The notes beneath the pieces were generated by a model. The model was not told the origin of the DNA. It searched no databases and was given only the letters and a program-made list of their open reading frames with translations. 64,000 nucleotides of DNA from Synechococcales cyanobacterium CRU_2_2 (GTDB taxonomy: Bacteria > Cyanobacteriota > Cyanobacteriia > PCC-9006 > JAAUQQ01): NCBI GenBank assembly GCA_012034805.1, contig JAAUOP010000008.1, forward strand, positions 1 to 64,000, in the 5' to 3' direction. Position 1 is the first letter of the stretch, and each line of letters begins with the position of its first letter. Both the position numbers and the translations under genes were made by a program. Positions 54,368 through 61,559 of the stretch are shown here, in pieces.

Positions 54368-54430
54368 GTTTATCAACAATAATTGTCAACAATAATTTTT
54401 CATCAACAATTTTCTCGTCAACAATTTAGA
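54368..54430. repeat. Irregular TCAACAAT repeats
   Basis: TCAACAAT recurs four times within about 60 bp (from about 54370 to 54427), in the contexts ATCAACAATAATTG and CTCGTCAACAATTT, upstream of the YciO/Sua5 gene. Spacings are about 15-17 bp. The remainder of 54181-54537 is AT-rich. Confidence 0.6.
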
Positions 54431-54537
54431 CACATTCGTCAATCATTCAGCCAGCTTATCTAAACAATTCAGCCACTTTGTCTAGATCTGTTGACAAAGC
54501 TATTATCATATCCTTCTGACATTAGGGTATTTCTGTC

Positions 54538-55194
54538 ATGGCTAAAATCTACGAGTTACATCCTCAGAACCCCCAATCTCGTACGATTGAGCAAGTTGTC
54601 AAGCAATTGCGAAATGGAGCAGTAATGCTCTACCCGACGGATACCGTATATGCGATCGGATGTGATTTGAACTCAAAGTCAGCGATTCAGAAAGTTCGAG
54701 AAATTAAGCAACTCTCCAATGAAAAGCCGCTAACATTCCTGTGCCCTTCGCTATCTAACATTGCCGACTACGCCGTGGTTCATGATTTTGCTTATAAGGC
54801 GATGCGTCGTTTGATCCCTGGGCCTTATACCTTTATCTTGCCTGCGACCAAGTTGGTGCCTAAGCTGGTCATGAGTCCAAAGCGGAAAACCACCGGCATT
54901 CGTGTGCCAGATCAAGCTGTTTGTCAGACCCTGCTTGAGACCCTCGGTAATCCTCTTATTTCTACCTCTGCAAACGTGGCTGACGAAGAGGATGATACAG
55001 AAGTTTTTCTATCTCGTTATGAGTTATTTGATGCTCTAGAAAATCAGGTTGATCTGATTCTGGATCAAGGTGAAGATTGTCAGGCCAGAACCTCAACTAT
55101 GATTGACATGACTGGTTCTGAGCCCCTGATTTTACGCCAAGGATTGGGCTATGAGGCCGTCGCAATGTTCGAGCTTGCAGAGTCGATCGATTAA
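54538..55194 (+). CDS. Sua5/YciO/YrdC family protein
   Basis: A YrdC-fold protein of 218 residues: GAVMLYPTDTVYAIGCDL contains the ATP/threonine-contact segment, then KQLSNEKPLTFLCPSLSNI, PGPYTFILPATK and GIRVPDQAVCQTLLE, NPLISTSANVA. Family members make threonylcarbamoyl-AMP for the t6A tRNA modification. The SxTKxxRE-type motif of true YrdC/Sua5 and the C-terminal Sua5 domain are not seen, so this is closer to YciO, whose role is less clear. It is AT-richer than its neighbours. Confidence 0.87.
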   Translation: MAKIYELHPQNPQSRTIEQVVKQLRNGAVMLYPTDTVYAIGCDLNSKSAIQKVREIKQLSNEKPLTFLCPSLSNIADYAVVHDFAYKAMRRLIPGPYTFILPATKLVPKLVMSPKRKTTGIRVPDQAVCQTLLETLGNPLISTSANVADEEDDTEVFLSRYELFDALENQVDLILDQGEDCQARTSTMIDMTGSEPLILRQGLGYEAVAMFELAESID

Positions 55195-55395
55195 GCTGAT
55201 TTCTCCTCCAGGGTTGTTTCATGTTGCCTAGAGACGCGATTAGGTTTTCTTGCGATCGCCCACAAACCCTATCTATCAAGCCTTGACCGTAGAGTTTGGA
55301 ATCGTTTCTAAACGCCCTGTAGCCCTGCTTAAGCGCTTCATCTTCCAGCGCACCCTGTCGGGTTCATTCCGCGTTCAGAACGGACTTCAAACACC

Positions 55396-55773
55396 ATGTC
55401 CAAAAATCCTCAATTGCAATTTTTCCAGGCCGCCTTCGTGATTCTGGCACTGGCCTGCCTCCTCCTTTCACCCCAAGCATCGAGCAGCACCAAGGTTCTC
55501 ATTCCCGCTGCCAGTCGCACCTGTCCCGAGGATCTGCGGGTCGTCCAACTGGAGGCCAACGCCGTTCTCAACCTGCGCGCCAAACCCAATGGTGAAATTC
55601 TCAATCAGCTCGCCCCCGGCCAGGTGGTCTTTGTCGATCGCTACGATCGCACCAGCACCTGGGCCAAAATCGTCCTCAGCGACAGCACCGGTGCCCGCCG
55701 AGAAAACCGTCGAGGCTGGGTTCTGAATCAGTATCTCGTCAACGGCACAGGCTGCCCCAACAGCCTCGGCTGA
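55396..55773 (+). CDS. Secreted SH3b-domain protein
   Basis: A 125-residue protein with a signal peptide ([19 protein letters not shown]) and a single bacterial SH3 domain: [38 protein letters not shown], and [11 protein letters not shown] to [12 protein letters not shown]3b domains bind cell-wall or metal ligands. Two Cys residues, after the signal peptide and at the C-terminus, could form a disulphide in the periplasm. No partner is evident. The spacer before it (55195-55395) has no clear features. Confidence 0.8.
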   Translation: MSKNPQLQFFQAAFVILALACLLLSPQASSSTKVLIPAASRTCPEDLRVVQLEANAVLNLRAKPNGEILNQLAPGQVVFVDRYDRTSTWAKIVLSDSTGARRENRRGWVLNQYLVNGTGCPNSLG

Positions 55774-55863
55774 CCAGACTCACCCCCTACCTAATTTCGA
55801 CAAAATTTCGACAAAATTCTGACAAAATCGATGCCCCGCCACCGTCCTTCGCTATCATCAGGG

Positions 55864-56480
55864 ATGCCAGACTTCAGGAGCCTCGAACCGTTTATACTCC
55901 GCCCCTTGCCCGTCTTATCGAGCACCTACAACGTTTACCCGGCATTGGGCCTAAATCTGCCCAGCGGCTAGCGCTCCATATTTTAAATCGCCCAGAGGCT
56001 GAAATCGAGGCCCTAGCCCAGTCTCTGGTGGACGCCAAAAAACAGGTGGGGCAATGCTCTGTTTGTTTTCATCTGTCAGCAGAACCCGTTTGCAATATTT
56101 GTCGGGCTCCTAACCGGGACAATCAGACCATTTGCGTTGTGGCTGACTCCCGTGACGTCATTGCTCTCGAAAAAACCCGCGAGTATCGCGGCAAGTATCA
56201 TGTGCTGGGTGGCTTAATTTCTCCGATGGACGGCATCGGCCCAGAACAGCTCACGATTCAACCGCTGGTGCGGCGGGTGAGCCAGCAGGGCACCGGAGAA
56301 GTTATCTTGGCGATCAGCCCCAGTGTCGAGGGCGAGACAACAACGCTCTATCTGGGACATTTGCTCAAGCCGTTTACCAAGGTGACCCGGATTGCCTTTG
56401 GGTTGCCCATGGGGGGCGACCTCGAATATGCAGACGAAGTCACCCTGGCCCGAGCCCTCGAAGGTCGGCGAGAGTTTTAG
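55864..56480 (+). CDS. recR: Recombination mediator RecR (frameshift near the start)
   Basis: RecR with RecF and RecO loads RecA at single-strand gaps. The frame [20 protein letters not shown] (helix-hairpin-helix) leads to the zinc finger [16 protein letters not shown] and to the Toprim domain with [16 protein letters not shown] and [15 protein letters not shown]. This frame has no start codon upstream. The ATG at 55864 (MPDFRSLEP) joins it if one C is added at 55888-55889, giving LEPVYTPPL. The gene is essential for repair and the rest is perfect, so I infer a missing base. Its stop overlaps the end of the convergent response regulator by 4 bp. Confidence 0.9.
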
Positions 56481-57022
56481 GCGAGCTTTTGGCGGACAAA
56501 GGCGACCACTTGACCCAACTGCTTTTTGAGCGCTGCCACTTCGGTTTCGAGGGTTTCGATGCGAGCCTTGAGCGCGGCGACCTCTTCGGTGCCTGCACCG
56601 CTGGTGGCAGTGGGCGTGGCGGCGATCGCCGCCGTCTGAGGCCGCTTGCGAGCCTTCATCATGGCTGACTTAATCGCCAGGATCAGCTCTTCTTTCTCGA
56701 AAGGTTTTTCAATGAACTCAAAATATTCAAAGGGTTCTGGCAGTTTCTCGGTCACCTCTTCCTTGCGACCGGACATCACCACCAGCGGAATCGCCTGGAG
56801 CGAGCTATCCGCTTGAATATTCTGAAAGACTTCCCAACCGTTCATCTTGGGGAGCAAAAAGTCCAGCATGATCAAGGTTGGACGCTCTTCGCGAATCAGA
56901 CGTAGACCTTCTAGACCATCTTTCGCTTCTAAAATTTCAAAGTTCCCTGTCGGGAGCATATCCTGCACCCGCATCCGAATGACCTTGCTGTCATCAATGA
57001 CCAGAATCTTGTGAGATGCCAC
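56477..57022 (-). CDS. Single-domain response regulator with coiled-coil tail
   Basis: CheY-like receiver (about 1-120): [16 protein letters not shown] with the acidic pair, phosphoacceptor Asp in [15 protein letters not shown], the Ser of [10 protein letters not shown], and Lys in [12 protein letters not shown] Ala/Thr/Pro-rich linker follows, and the last 45 residues form a coiled coil ([24 protein letters not shown]) that could mediate oligomerisation. There is no DNA-binding or enzymatic output domain. No histidine kinase is near. The stop overlaps the recR end. Confidence 0.88.
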   Translation of the reverse strand: MASHKILVIDDSKVIRMRVQDMLPTGNFEILEAKDGLEGLRLIREERPTLIMLDFLLPKMNGWEVFQNIQADSSLQAIPLVVMSGRKEEVTEKLPEPFEYFEFIEKPFEKEELILAIKSAMMKARKRPQTAAIAATPTATSGAGTEEVAALKARIETLETEVAALKKQLGQVVAFVRQKLA

Positions 57023-57222
57023 GGCTACTTCCTACTTCCTTTATGAGCTGTTTGTGAATGTCTGGCCATTTTGCAGCAGCCCCAAACCAAGGTCAAACAT
57101 TGGGTTAGCACTGGGGCGCAATCCGCAGGGATGGGGCTTTCCTCGCTTTGCAGCGGCTTCAGAAAACGGCGGTGCACAGGGCTCTGCCGCTACGATAGCA
57201 TAGCAATCTTGAGGAGACTATT

Positions 57223-57432
57223 GTGGCTCAGACTAACGTTCGTTCGGGGAATTTCCATGCTAGAAACGCCCGCTCAATGTAGAAGACCCCTCGACCGAAT
57301 GGCTCCTGACTAGGGCATGAGGCTAGGGTGCGAGATTGGCTTGGCCAAGCTCTGAAGGAGCGCTATCCATTGTTCCCAGAAGATTTCCAGAAGTTGACTT
57401 GGCACCACGGGCTAGCCACGGATCCGAGATAA
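57223..57432 (+). pseudogene. Small gene of about 70 codons broken by two apparent indels
   Basis: GAGGAG (57211-57216) precedes a GTG at 57223 that begins VAQTNVRSGNFHARNARS and soon meets a stop. Adding one A at 57276-57277 continues it as NVEDPSTEWLLTRA, and a second shift near 57316 gives EARVRDWLGQALKERYPLFP and then EDFQKLTWHHGLATDPR before a TAA. The joined text reads like one compact soluble protein. I do not know the family. Breaks of this sort elsewhere in the window are sequence errors, so it is probably an intact small gene. The rest of 57023-57674 shows nothing clear. Confidence 0.5.
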
Positions 57433-57674
57433 TCTCTGGCTGACACATCGGCGGATGCGTCCCCTACAGTATTCCCTCTCCCAGGGAAATTGACATCGCG
57501 ATCGGCTTGGGGATTTTGTCGAAGATCGGTCTCGTCTCTCCGTCATTCTCTGCGGCTGTGCCCCCATCTTGTTTAATTGGCTTGCATCTTTCAGATCCGG
57601 CTTTACGCTTTAAATCTGGCCTTGAGCAGCCAGATTTTCGGTTCATTTCTCTCATTTTGCGTTGAGCATCGCCC

Positions 57675-57734
57675 ATGTCTGGTTCCCACGCGTCCGGTTC
57701 GCAAATGTCCGATTCCCAAATGTCCGGTTCCCAA
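57675..57734. repeat. Four 15-bp repeats carrying alternative lipA start codons
   Basis: Units of the type ATGTCCGGTTCCCAA at 57675-57689, 57690-57704 (ATG replaced by GCG), 57705-57719 and 57720-57734, in frame with lipA. Confidence 0.88.
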
Positions 57735-58619
57735 GCATTACCAGAGGCGCTGCCTCCCTGGCTCAAACGCCCCATTGGCAAAGCCAGTGAACTGTCCCAG
57801 GTGCAGCAAATTATTAAACAGCGCCAAATCCACACGATTTGCGAAGAGGGCCGCTGTCCGAATCGGGGCGAGTGCTACGCCCAGGGCACAGCGACGTTTC
57901 TGCTCATGGGGCCGATTTGCACCCGCGCCTGCGGCTTTTGTCAGGTGGACAAGGGCCATGCCCCCATGCCTTTGGATCCCCAGGAACCCGAGAAGGTGGC
58001 GGAGTCGGTGGCGCTGCTGGGGTTGCGCTATGTGGTGCTGACGTCGGTTACTCGTGATGACTTGGCGGATCAAGGGGCGGGTTGGTTTGCGCAGACGATG
58101 TTGGCCATTCGTCGCCGTTGCCCGGATACCCAAATTGAGGTGTTGACGCCAGACTTTTGGGGCGGAGAGCAGGATGCAAGCAAGGCAAAGACGGTTCAGG
58201 CCGATCGCATCGCCACCGTTGTGGCCGCAGCGCCCGCCTGCTACAACCACAATCTCGAAACCGTGCGTCGTCTCCAGGGTCGGGTACGCCGGGGGGCAAA
58301 ATACGAGCGATCGCGCCAAGTTCTCACCACCGTCAAACAGCTCAATCCCGATATTCCCACCAAATCCGGCCTCATGCTGGGCCACGGCGAAACCTCTGAG
58401 GAGATTCTCGAAACATTGCGGGATCTTCGCCAGTCGGGCTGCGATCGCCTCACCCTGGGTCAATACATGCGACCATCCCTCGAACATCTCCCTGTCGTGA
58501 AATATTGGACCCCCGAAGAATTTGATCAGTGGGGGGCGATCGCCCGTGAACTAGGCTTTCGCCACGTGCGCTCTGGCCCCCTCGTGCGCAGTTCTTACCA
58601 CGCGGGAGAGTCCGCGTGA
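57675..58619 (+). CDS. lipA: Lipoyl synthase
   Basis: Radical SAM enzyme that inserts two sulphur atoms into octanoyl groups on the lipoyl domains of dehydrogenase complexes. The auxiliary [4Fe-4S] cluster ligands are in [12 protein letters not shown], the radical-SAM cluster in CTRACGFCQ, and the C-terminal RSSYHA motif supplies the Ser ligand. DFWGGEQD and the [11 protein letters not shown] motif are also conserved. The N-terminus (57675-57734) is four 15-bp repeats encoding [15 protein letters not shown] and MSGSQ, so three ATG codons are potential starts. The length of 314 residues is typical. Confidence 0.95.
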   Translation: MSGSHASGSQMSDSQMSGSQALPEALPPWLKRPIGKASELSQVQQIIKQRQIHTICEEGRCPNRGECYAQGTATFLLMGPICTRACGFCQVDKGHAPMPLDPQEPEKVAESVALLGLRYVVLTSVTRDDLADQGAGWFAQTMLAIRRRCPDTQIEVLTPDFWGGEQDASKAKTVQADRIATVVAAAPACYNHNLETVRRLQGRVRRGAKYERSRQVLTTVKQLNPDIPTKSGLMLGHGETSEEILETLRDLRQSGCDRLTLGQYMRPSLEHLPVVKYWTPEEFDQWGAIARELGFRHVRSGPLVRSSYHAGESA

Positions 58620-59155
58620 TGGGTGAGTTCCCCGATTTTGAGGCGATTTCACCCCCCCTGGGCGAAACCCTCCTCGGGGTTCCTCCCCCCAGTGACCTGG
58701 GCCTTTGGCGGGGGTGGCCTCTCCCTCCCCATGAAGCAGGGGTAAAACCCCCTAGAAATTACTGAAAAAATTAATAGGGCAAACTTGCGTGCTCCTCCGG
58801 TGGTGGTTGCCCCAGGTCGGGCAAATATGGCCGGTCACTTCGGGGATGTTGCGGACAAAATGAGTGGAGTTGGAGCGATTTCTTTTATTTTGAAAAAAAT
58901 AAAAACAGAAGGCCTATGAAGGTATCACGAAAATAAGTGCTTTAACGGATTAGTTCCGAGAGCGGAAAGACTTATAAATACAGACATGGCCCCCCAGAGG
59001 GGCTGACACCTTCAGGGGATGCGCAAGCGGGCTCCCACCCCTTCGAGCGCTCTGCGGTATGAAACCGGTTTTTCTGCCGAGTTCTATCCGACACCTTTGT
59101 GGGTCTCATAACAATCCCCCTTGTGCCATGGTGTTTTACACCCGAGGAAATCAAT
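58620..59155. other. Gene-free spacer with GC-rich then AT-rich parts
   Basis: No convincing gene. 58625-58760 is C-rich with a marginal 48-codon frame overlapping the lipA stop. 58880-58915 has an A/T stem (TTTTATTTTG / AAAAAAATAAAA). 58985-59150 is GC-rich with several short stems (for example CCCCAGAGGGG) and may be a structured leader of the small gene at 59156; I match it to no known riboswitch. Confidence 0.45.
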
Positions 59156-59344
59156 ATGGAAGTTGCAGTTGCTGCGATCGCGCTGATTACGCTGTTTTGC
59201 GGAAAAGCCGTCTGTTTAGAAAATTCTTCATCTCGGCCCGGCATGCAAAAAAACCGAGACTTAGATGAAATGCGCGAGTATATGGAATATGTGCTTCTGG
59301 AGGAGCAGCTCTCCCAAGCGACCCTGGGCAAACGCAGAAGATAG
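59156..59344 (+). CDS. Small hypothetical protein with N-terminal hydrophobic segment
   Basis: A 62-residue protein: MEVAVAAIALITLFCGKAVC forms a short hydrophobic segment with two Cys residues, followed by a charged helical tail (DLDEMREYMEYVLLEEQLS) and a basic end. GAGGAAATCAAT precedes the ATG at 59156, a good ribosome-binding site. I know no family. The long structured leader upstream is notable for so small a gene. Confidence 0.55.
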   Translation: MEVAVAAIALITLFCGKAVCLENSSSRPGMQKNRDLDEMREYMEYVLLEEQLSQATLGKRRR

Positions 59345-59627
59345 GCCAAGGTCGGGGCTGTGCGTCGTTTGTGTAAGAGGTTTATTACAATTCGAACCAG
59401 TTGTGATCGCTTTTCGACCGTTAATTTATTGAACCGTTTATTACCTGAGGTGATGTCTTAACGAATCCAATTTTTATCTCTTGAAACAATGGCTTTTAGG
59501 CTGGGGAGAGGTTCCCAGTAGACGAGCTGGGGAGAGGTCCTCAGCTTTTTTCTTGTCTGCGTCTGGCTCATGACTGGCCCATGACTGGTCAATTACTGTC
59601 GTCCGAGAAATTGTTGTTTTGTATTGA

Positions 59628-59846
59628 TTGTTGTCTCAGCGACTGGAGCGGCTACGTAAAATCCCTCGGTATTTTGCCAGCACCCCAGCGAGTTTTGACA
59701 AAAATTCCGGAATTTCCGCACAATCTCAGAAATTTTACCTAGATGATCTCAAACAGAGGCCTAGGTTCATGGGTATTGCAATTCCAGCGATGATTTTGAT
59801 TATTCTGATTTGCACCAATGGAGTCTTGGGGGATTCGAAGGATTAG
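59628..59846 (+). CDS. Possible small membrane protein
   Basis: A 72-codon frame with a TTG start; the first half is basic (LSQRLERLRKIPRYF), and the last 25 residues, from an internal ATG at 59769, are a hydrophobic helix (MGIAIPAMILIILICTNGV). Either the full frame or the 25-residue peptide may be made. It overlaps the end of the convergent PD-(D/E)XK gene by 4 bp. No family is known to me. Confidence 0.4.
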   Translation: MLSQRLERLRKIPRYFASTPASFDKNSGISAQSQKFYLDDLKQRPRFMGIAIPAMILIILICTNGVLGDSKD

Positions 59847-60627
59847 ATCACAATTTCATCGATCTGAGCCCAGTCCACCGCCAGCCAATTCGAAGCCAGC
59901 GTCACTGCAAAGGCATTTGCACCGCGCCCGCAGCGTTCGGCAAAAGGACAGCGATCGCACAGCCCCGAGCCACTTCCACCTGAGGAAGTGGCTGCCCGTT
60001 CTGGTAGTGGGTTCGCCACCGATCTAGGCGATCGAGGGTTTGCAGTAGCGTGTTGTGAATTTGCTGGTGCTGGGTTGGGCCATAGGGGATGTGCAAGGAC
60101 TGGGCTTTTTCCTGGACAAACCAGTAGGTCATGGAGATTTGCTCGGGCCTGTATTCGCTGGTCTCGGCGAGGGCATAACAATAAAGGCGAGTTTGCCAGT
60201 GCTCCGCGAGCCAGCGGTCGTTTTGTGGGCGGGGATAGGTTTTCCAGTCGATGATTTGGGCGCGATCTGGCTCCGTCAGCAGTAGGTCGTACACCACGCT
60301 AAAGCTGTGGCCTCCCAGGGCGAAGCTCCGGAGGTGCTCGCTAAATCGCTGGGGTTTTGGCTCGGGTGTCTGGGTCGAAAATAAGTCGGGCGCGATCGCC
60401 CCAATGGCCTGTACTGATTCTCGAAAGGCCGGATCACCGGCTAGCAGCGTTTCCACGGGCAGCCCCAGCTGTTGTTGCTGCATGAGCAAATGAAAGCGAT
60501 CGCCCCAGATCAGACCTGCCTGCTGCTCGGGCGAGGGCAACAGTGCACATTGTTCTAACACCATGTACTGGAACTTGCGGGGGCAGGTGTCTAAAAGCGA
60601 AAGTTGTCCTTGGGAAAGACGTAGCAC
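59843..60627 (-). CDS. PD-(D/E)XK nuclease family protein, Cas4/RecB-like (one-base frameshift)
   Basis: Begins LRLSQGQLSLLDTCPRKFQYM, the RecB-like helix with the first Cys. The nuclease core carries the Asp of SVVYDLLLTEPDRAQ and the D-x-K motif IIDWKTYP, followed by QTRLYCYALAE. One C must be added in the run 59963-59966, which joins EVARG to LCDRCPFAERCGRGANAFA, giving the C-terminal Cys triplet of an iron-sulphur cluster as in Cas4/AddB-like nucleases. No CRISPR genes are near, so it is a general DNA-repair type of unknown partner. About 260 residues after correction. Confidence 0.85.
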
Positions 60628-60920
60628 AGGCTGTCTCAGTAGTTTCTTTTGCTTGCCAGCGGGTCATCGGACACAATCTGCGATTTTAGTTGCTAGTCTA
60701 GAGCAACTTCAGTCTAGAGGAACCGATGGAGATCTTTGCGGTTCTGCTTTCGACTCCGACCCTAAGGAACGAGGATTAGATTAGACCATAATCACCACTT
60801 AGCAACCAATTTTCATCCGGCTAATGCCGGTACTGTCCTGCTTCGGAGTGATGTGCTCTGAAACCTAGTAAATTCGTGGATTTTTGCTACGAGATTTTGT
60901 TGATCACTCTTTTAAGTGAT
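60628..60920. other. Gene-free divergent spacer
   Basis: This spacer separates the PD-(D/E)XK gene from the rightward gene at 61014. It holds short stems (for example TTGCT/AGCAA around 60690) and is AT-rich towards the right end. No gene or known RNA is recognised. Confidence 0.5.
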
Positions 60921-60984
60921 AGTGCTTCTAAATGGCAGTGCTTCTAAATGGCAGTGCTTCTAAATGGCAGTGCTTCTAAATGGC
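60921..60984. repeat. Four exact 16-bp tandem repeats
   Basis: AGTGCTTCTAAATGGC occurs at 60921-60936, 60937-60952, 60953-60968 and 60969-60984. The array ends 29 bp before the ATG at 61014, so it lies in the promoter or leader of that gene. Confidence 0.92.
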
Positions 60985-61013
60985 AGTGCCCCCATCACAA
61001 CCCCACAGTCCCC

Positions 61014-61445
61014 ATGACCTCCTTCCCCACACCTGACAGCATCGCCCACCTGGCCCAATCCCCCGCCGCCGACCCCGAAGCGATCGCCCTCCTCAGCCAA
61101 GCCCAAGACTTCGAGACCGCCTTCGACGCCATTCTCGCCGCCCAATTTCCCGATAACCAGCTCTTCGGCGACCCCAGCAACCCCAAACCCTCCCTCTGGA
61201 AACTCTTTCTCAAACGCCTCCAGCAAGAAATCTGCGGCACCGACGACAGCCTGCGCAGCCTCATTCAAGAAACCAAAAAGAACCCCGGCAACGCAACATT
61301 AGTAACCGGAATGATCACCGCAATCGTCAACCTCTCAGGATTTCCATTGCCGATCGACTCCGCGATCGCCACCGCGATCGCCCTCTACCTTCTCCACATC
61401 AGCATCGACGTCTTCTGCGAATGGTCTACTCCCGTAAGGATTTAG
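61014..61445 (+). CDS. Small helical protein with C-terminal hydrophobic region (unknown)
   Basis: A 143-residue protein starting MTSFPTPDSIAHLAQSPAAD. The first two thirds are helical and polar (AIALLSQAQDFETAFDAILAA), and the C-terminal 45 residues contain two hydrophobic stretches (ATLVTGMITAIVNLSGF and AIATAIALYLLHISIDVF). No named family. It converges with the CHAT-STAND gene, a genomic position shared by accessory proteins of such systems, so a link is possible but unproven. I prefer the ATG at 61014, since the region before it is the 16-bp repeat array. Confidence 0.65.
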   Translation: MTSFPTPDSIAHLAQSPAADPEAIALLSQAQDFETAFDAILAAQFPDNQLFGDPSNPKPSLWKLFLKRLQQEICGTDDSLRSLIQETKKNPGNATLVTGMITAIVNLSGFPLPIDSAIATAIALYLLHISIDVFCEWSTPVRI

Positions 61446-61559
61446 GTCAAGGGGGAGGAATGAGGGTAGCAACTTAAGATGGGACAAAATCCTTTTGAAG
61501 ATACCTGAAACATTTATGGGCTGGAAGGCTCTCTGGGTAAGGTGTCCCGACTTAAACTC

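Noticed and set aside
58619-58765. 48-codon frame overlapping the lipA stop
   Set aside because: Pro-rich translation of C-rich DNA with no ribosome-binding site; coding is unlikely.
10258-60984. CRISPR array
   Set aside because: The tandem repeats have no spacers, units are only 13-16 bp, and no cas genes are present. The PD-(D/E)XK gene is Cas4-like only at family level.
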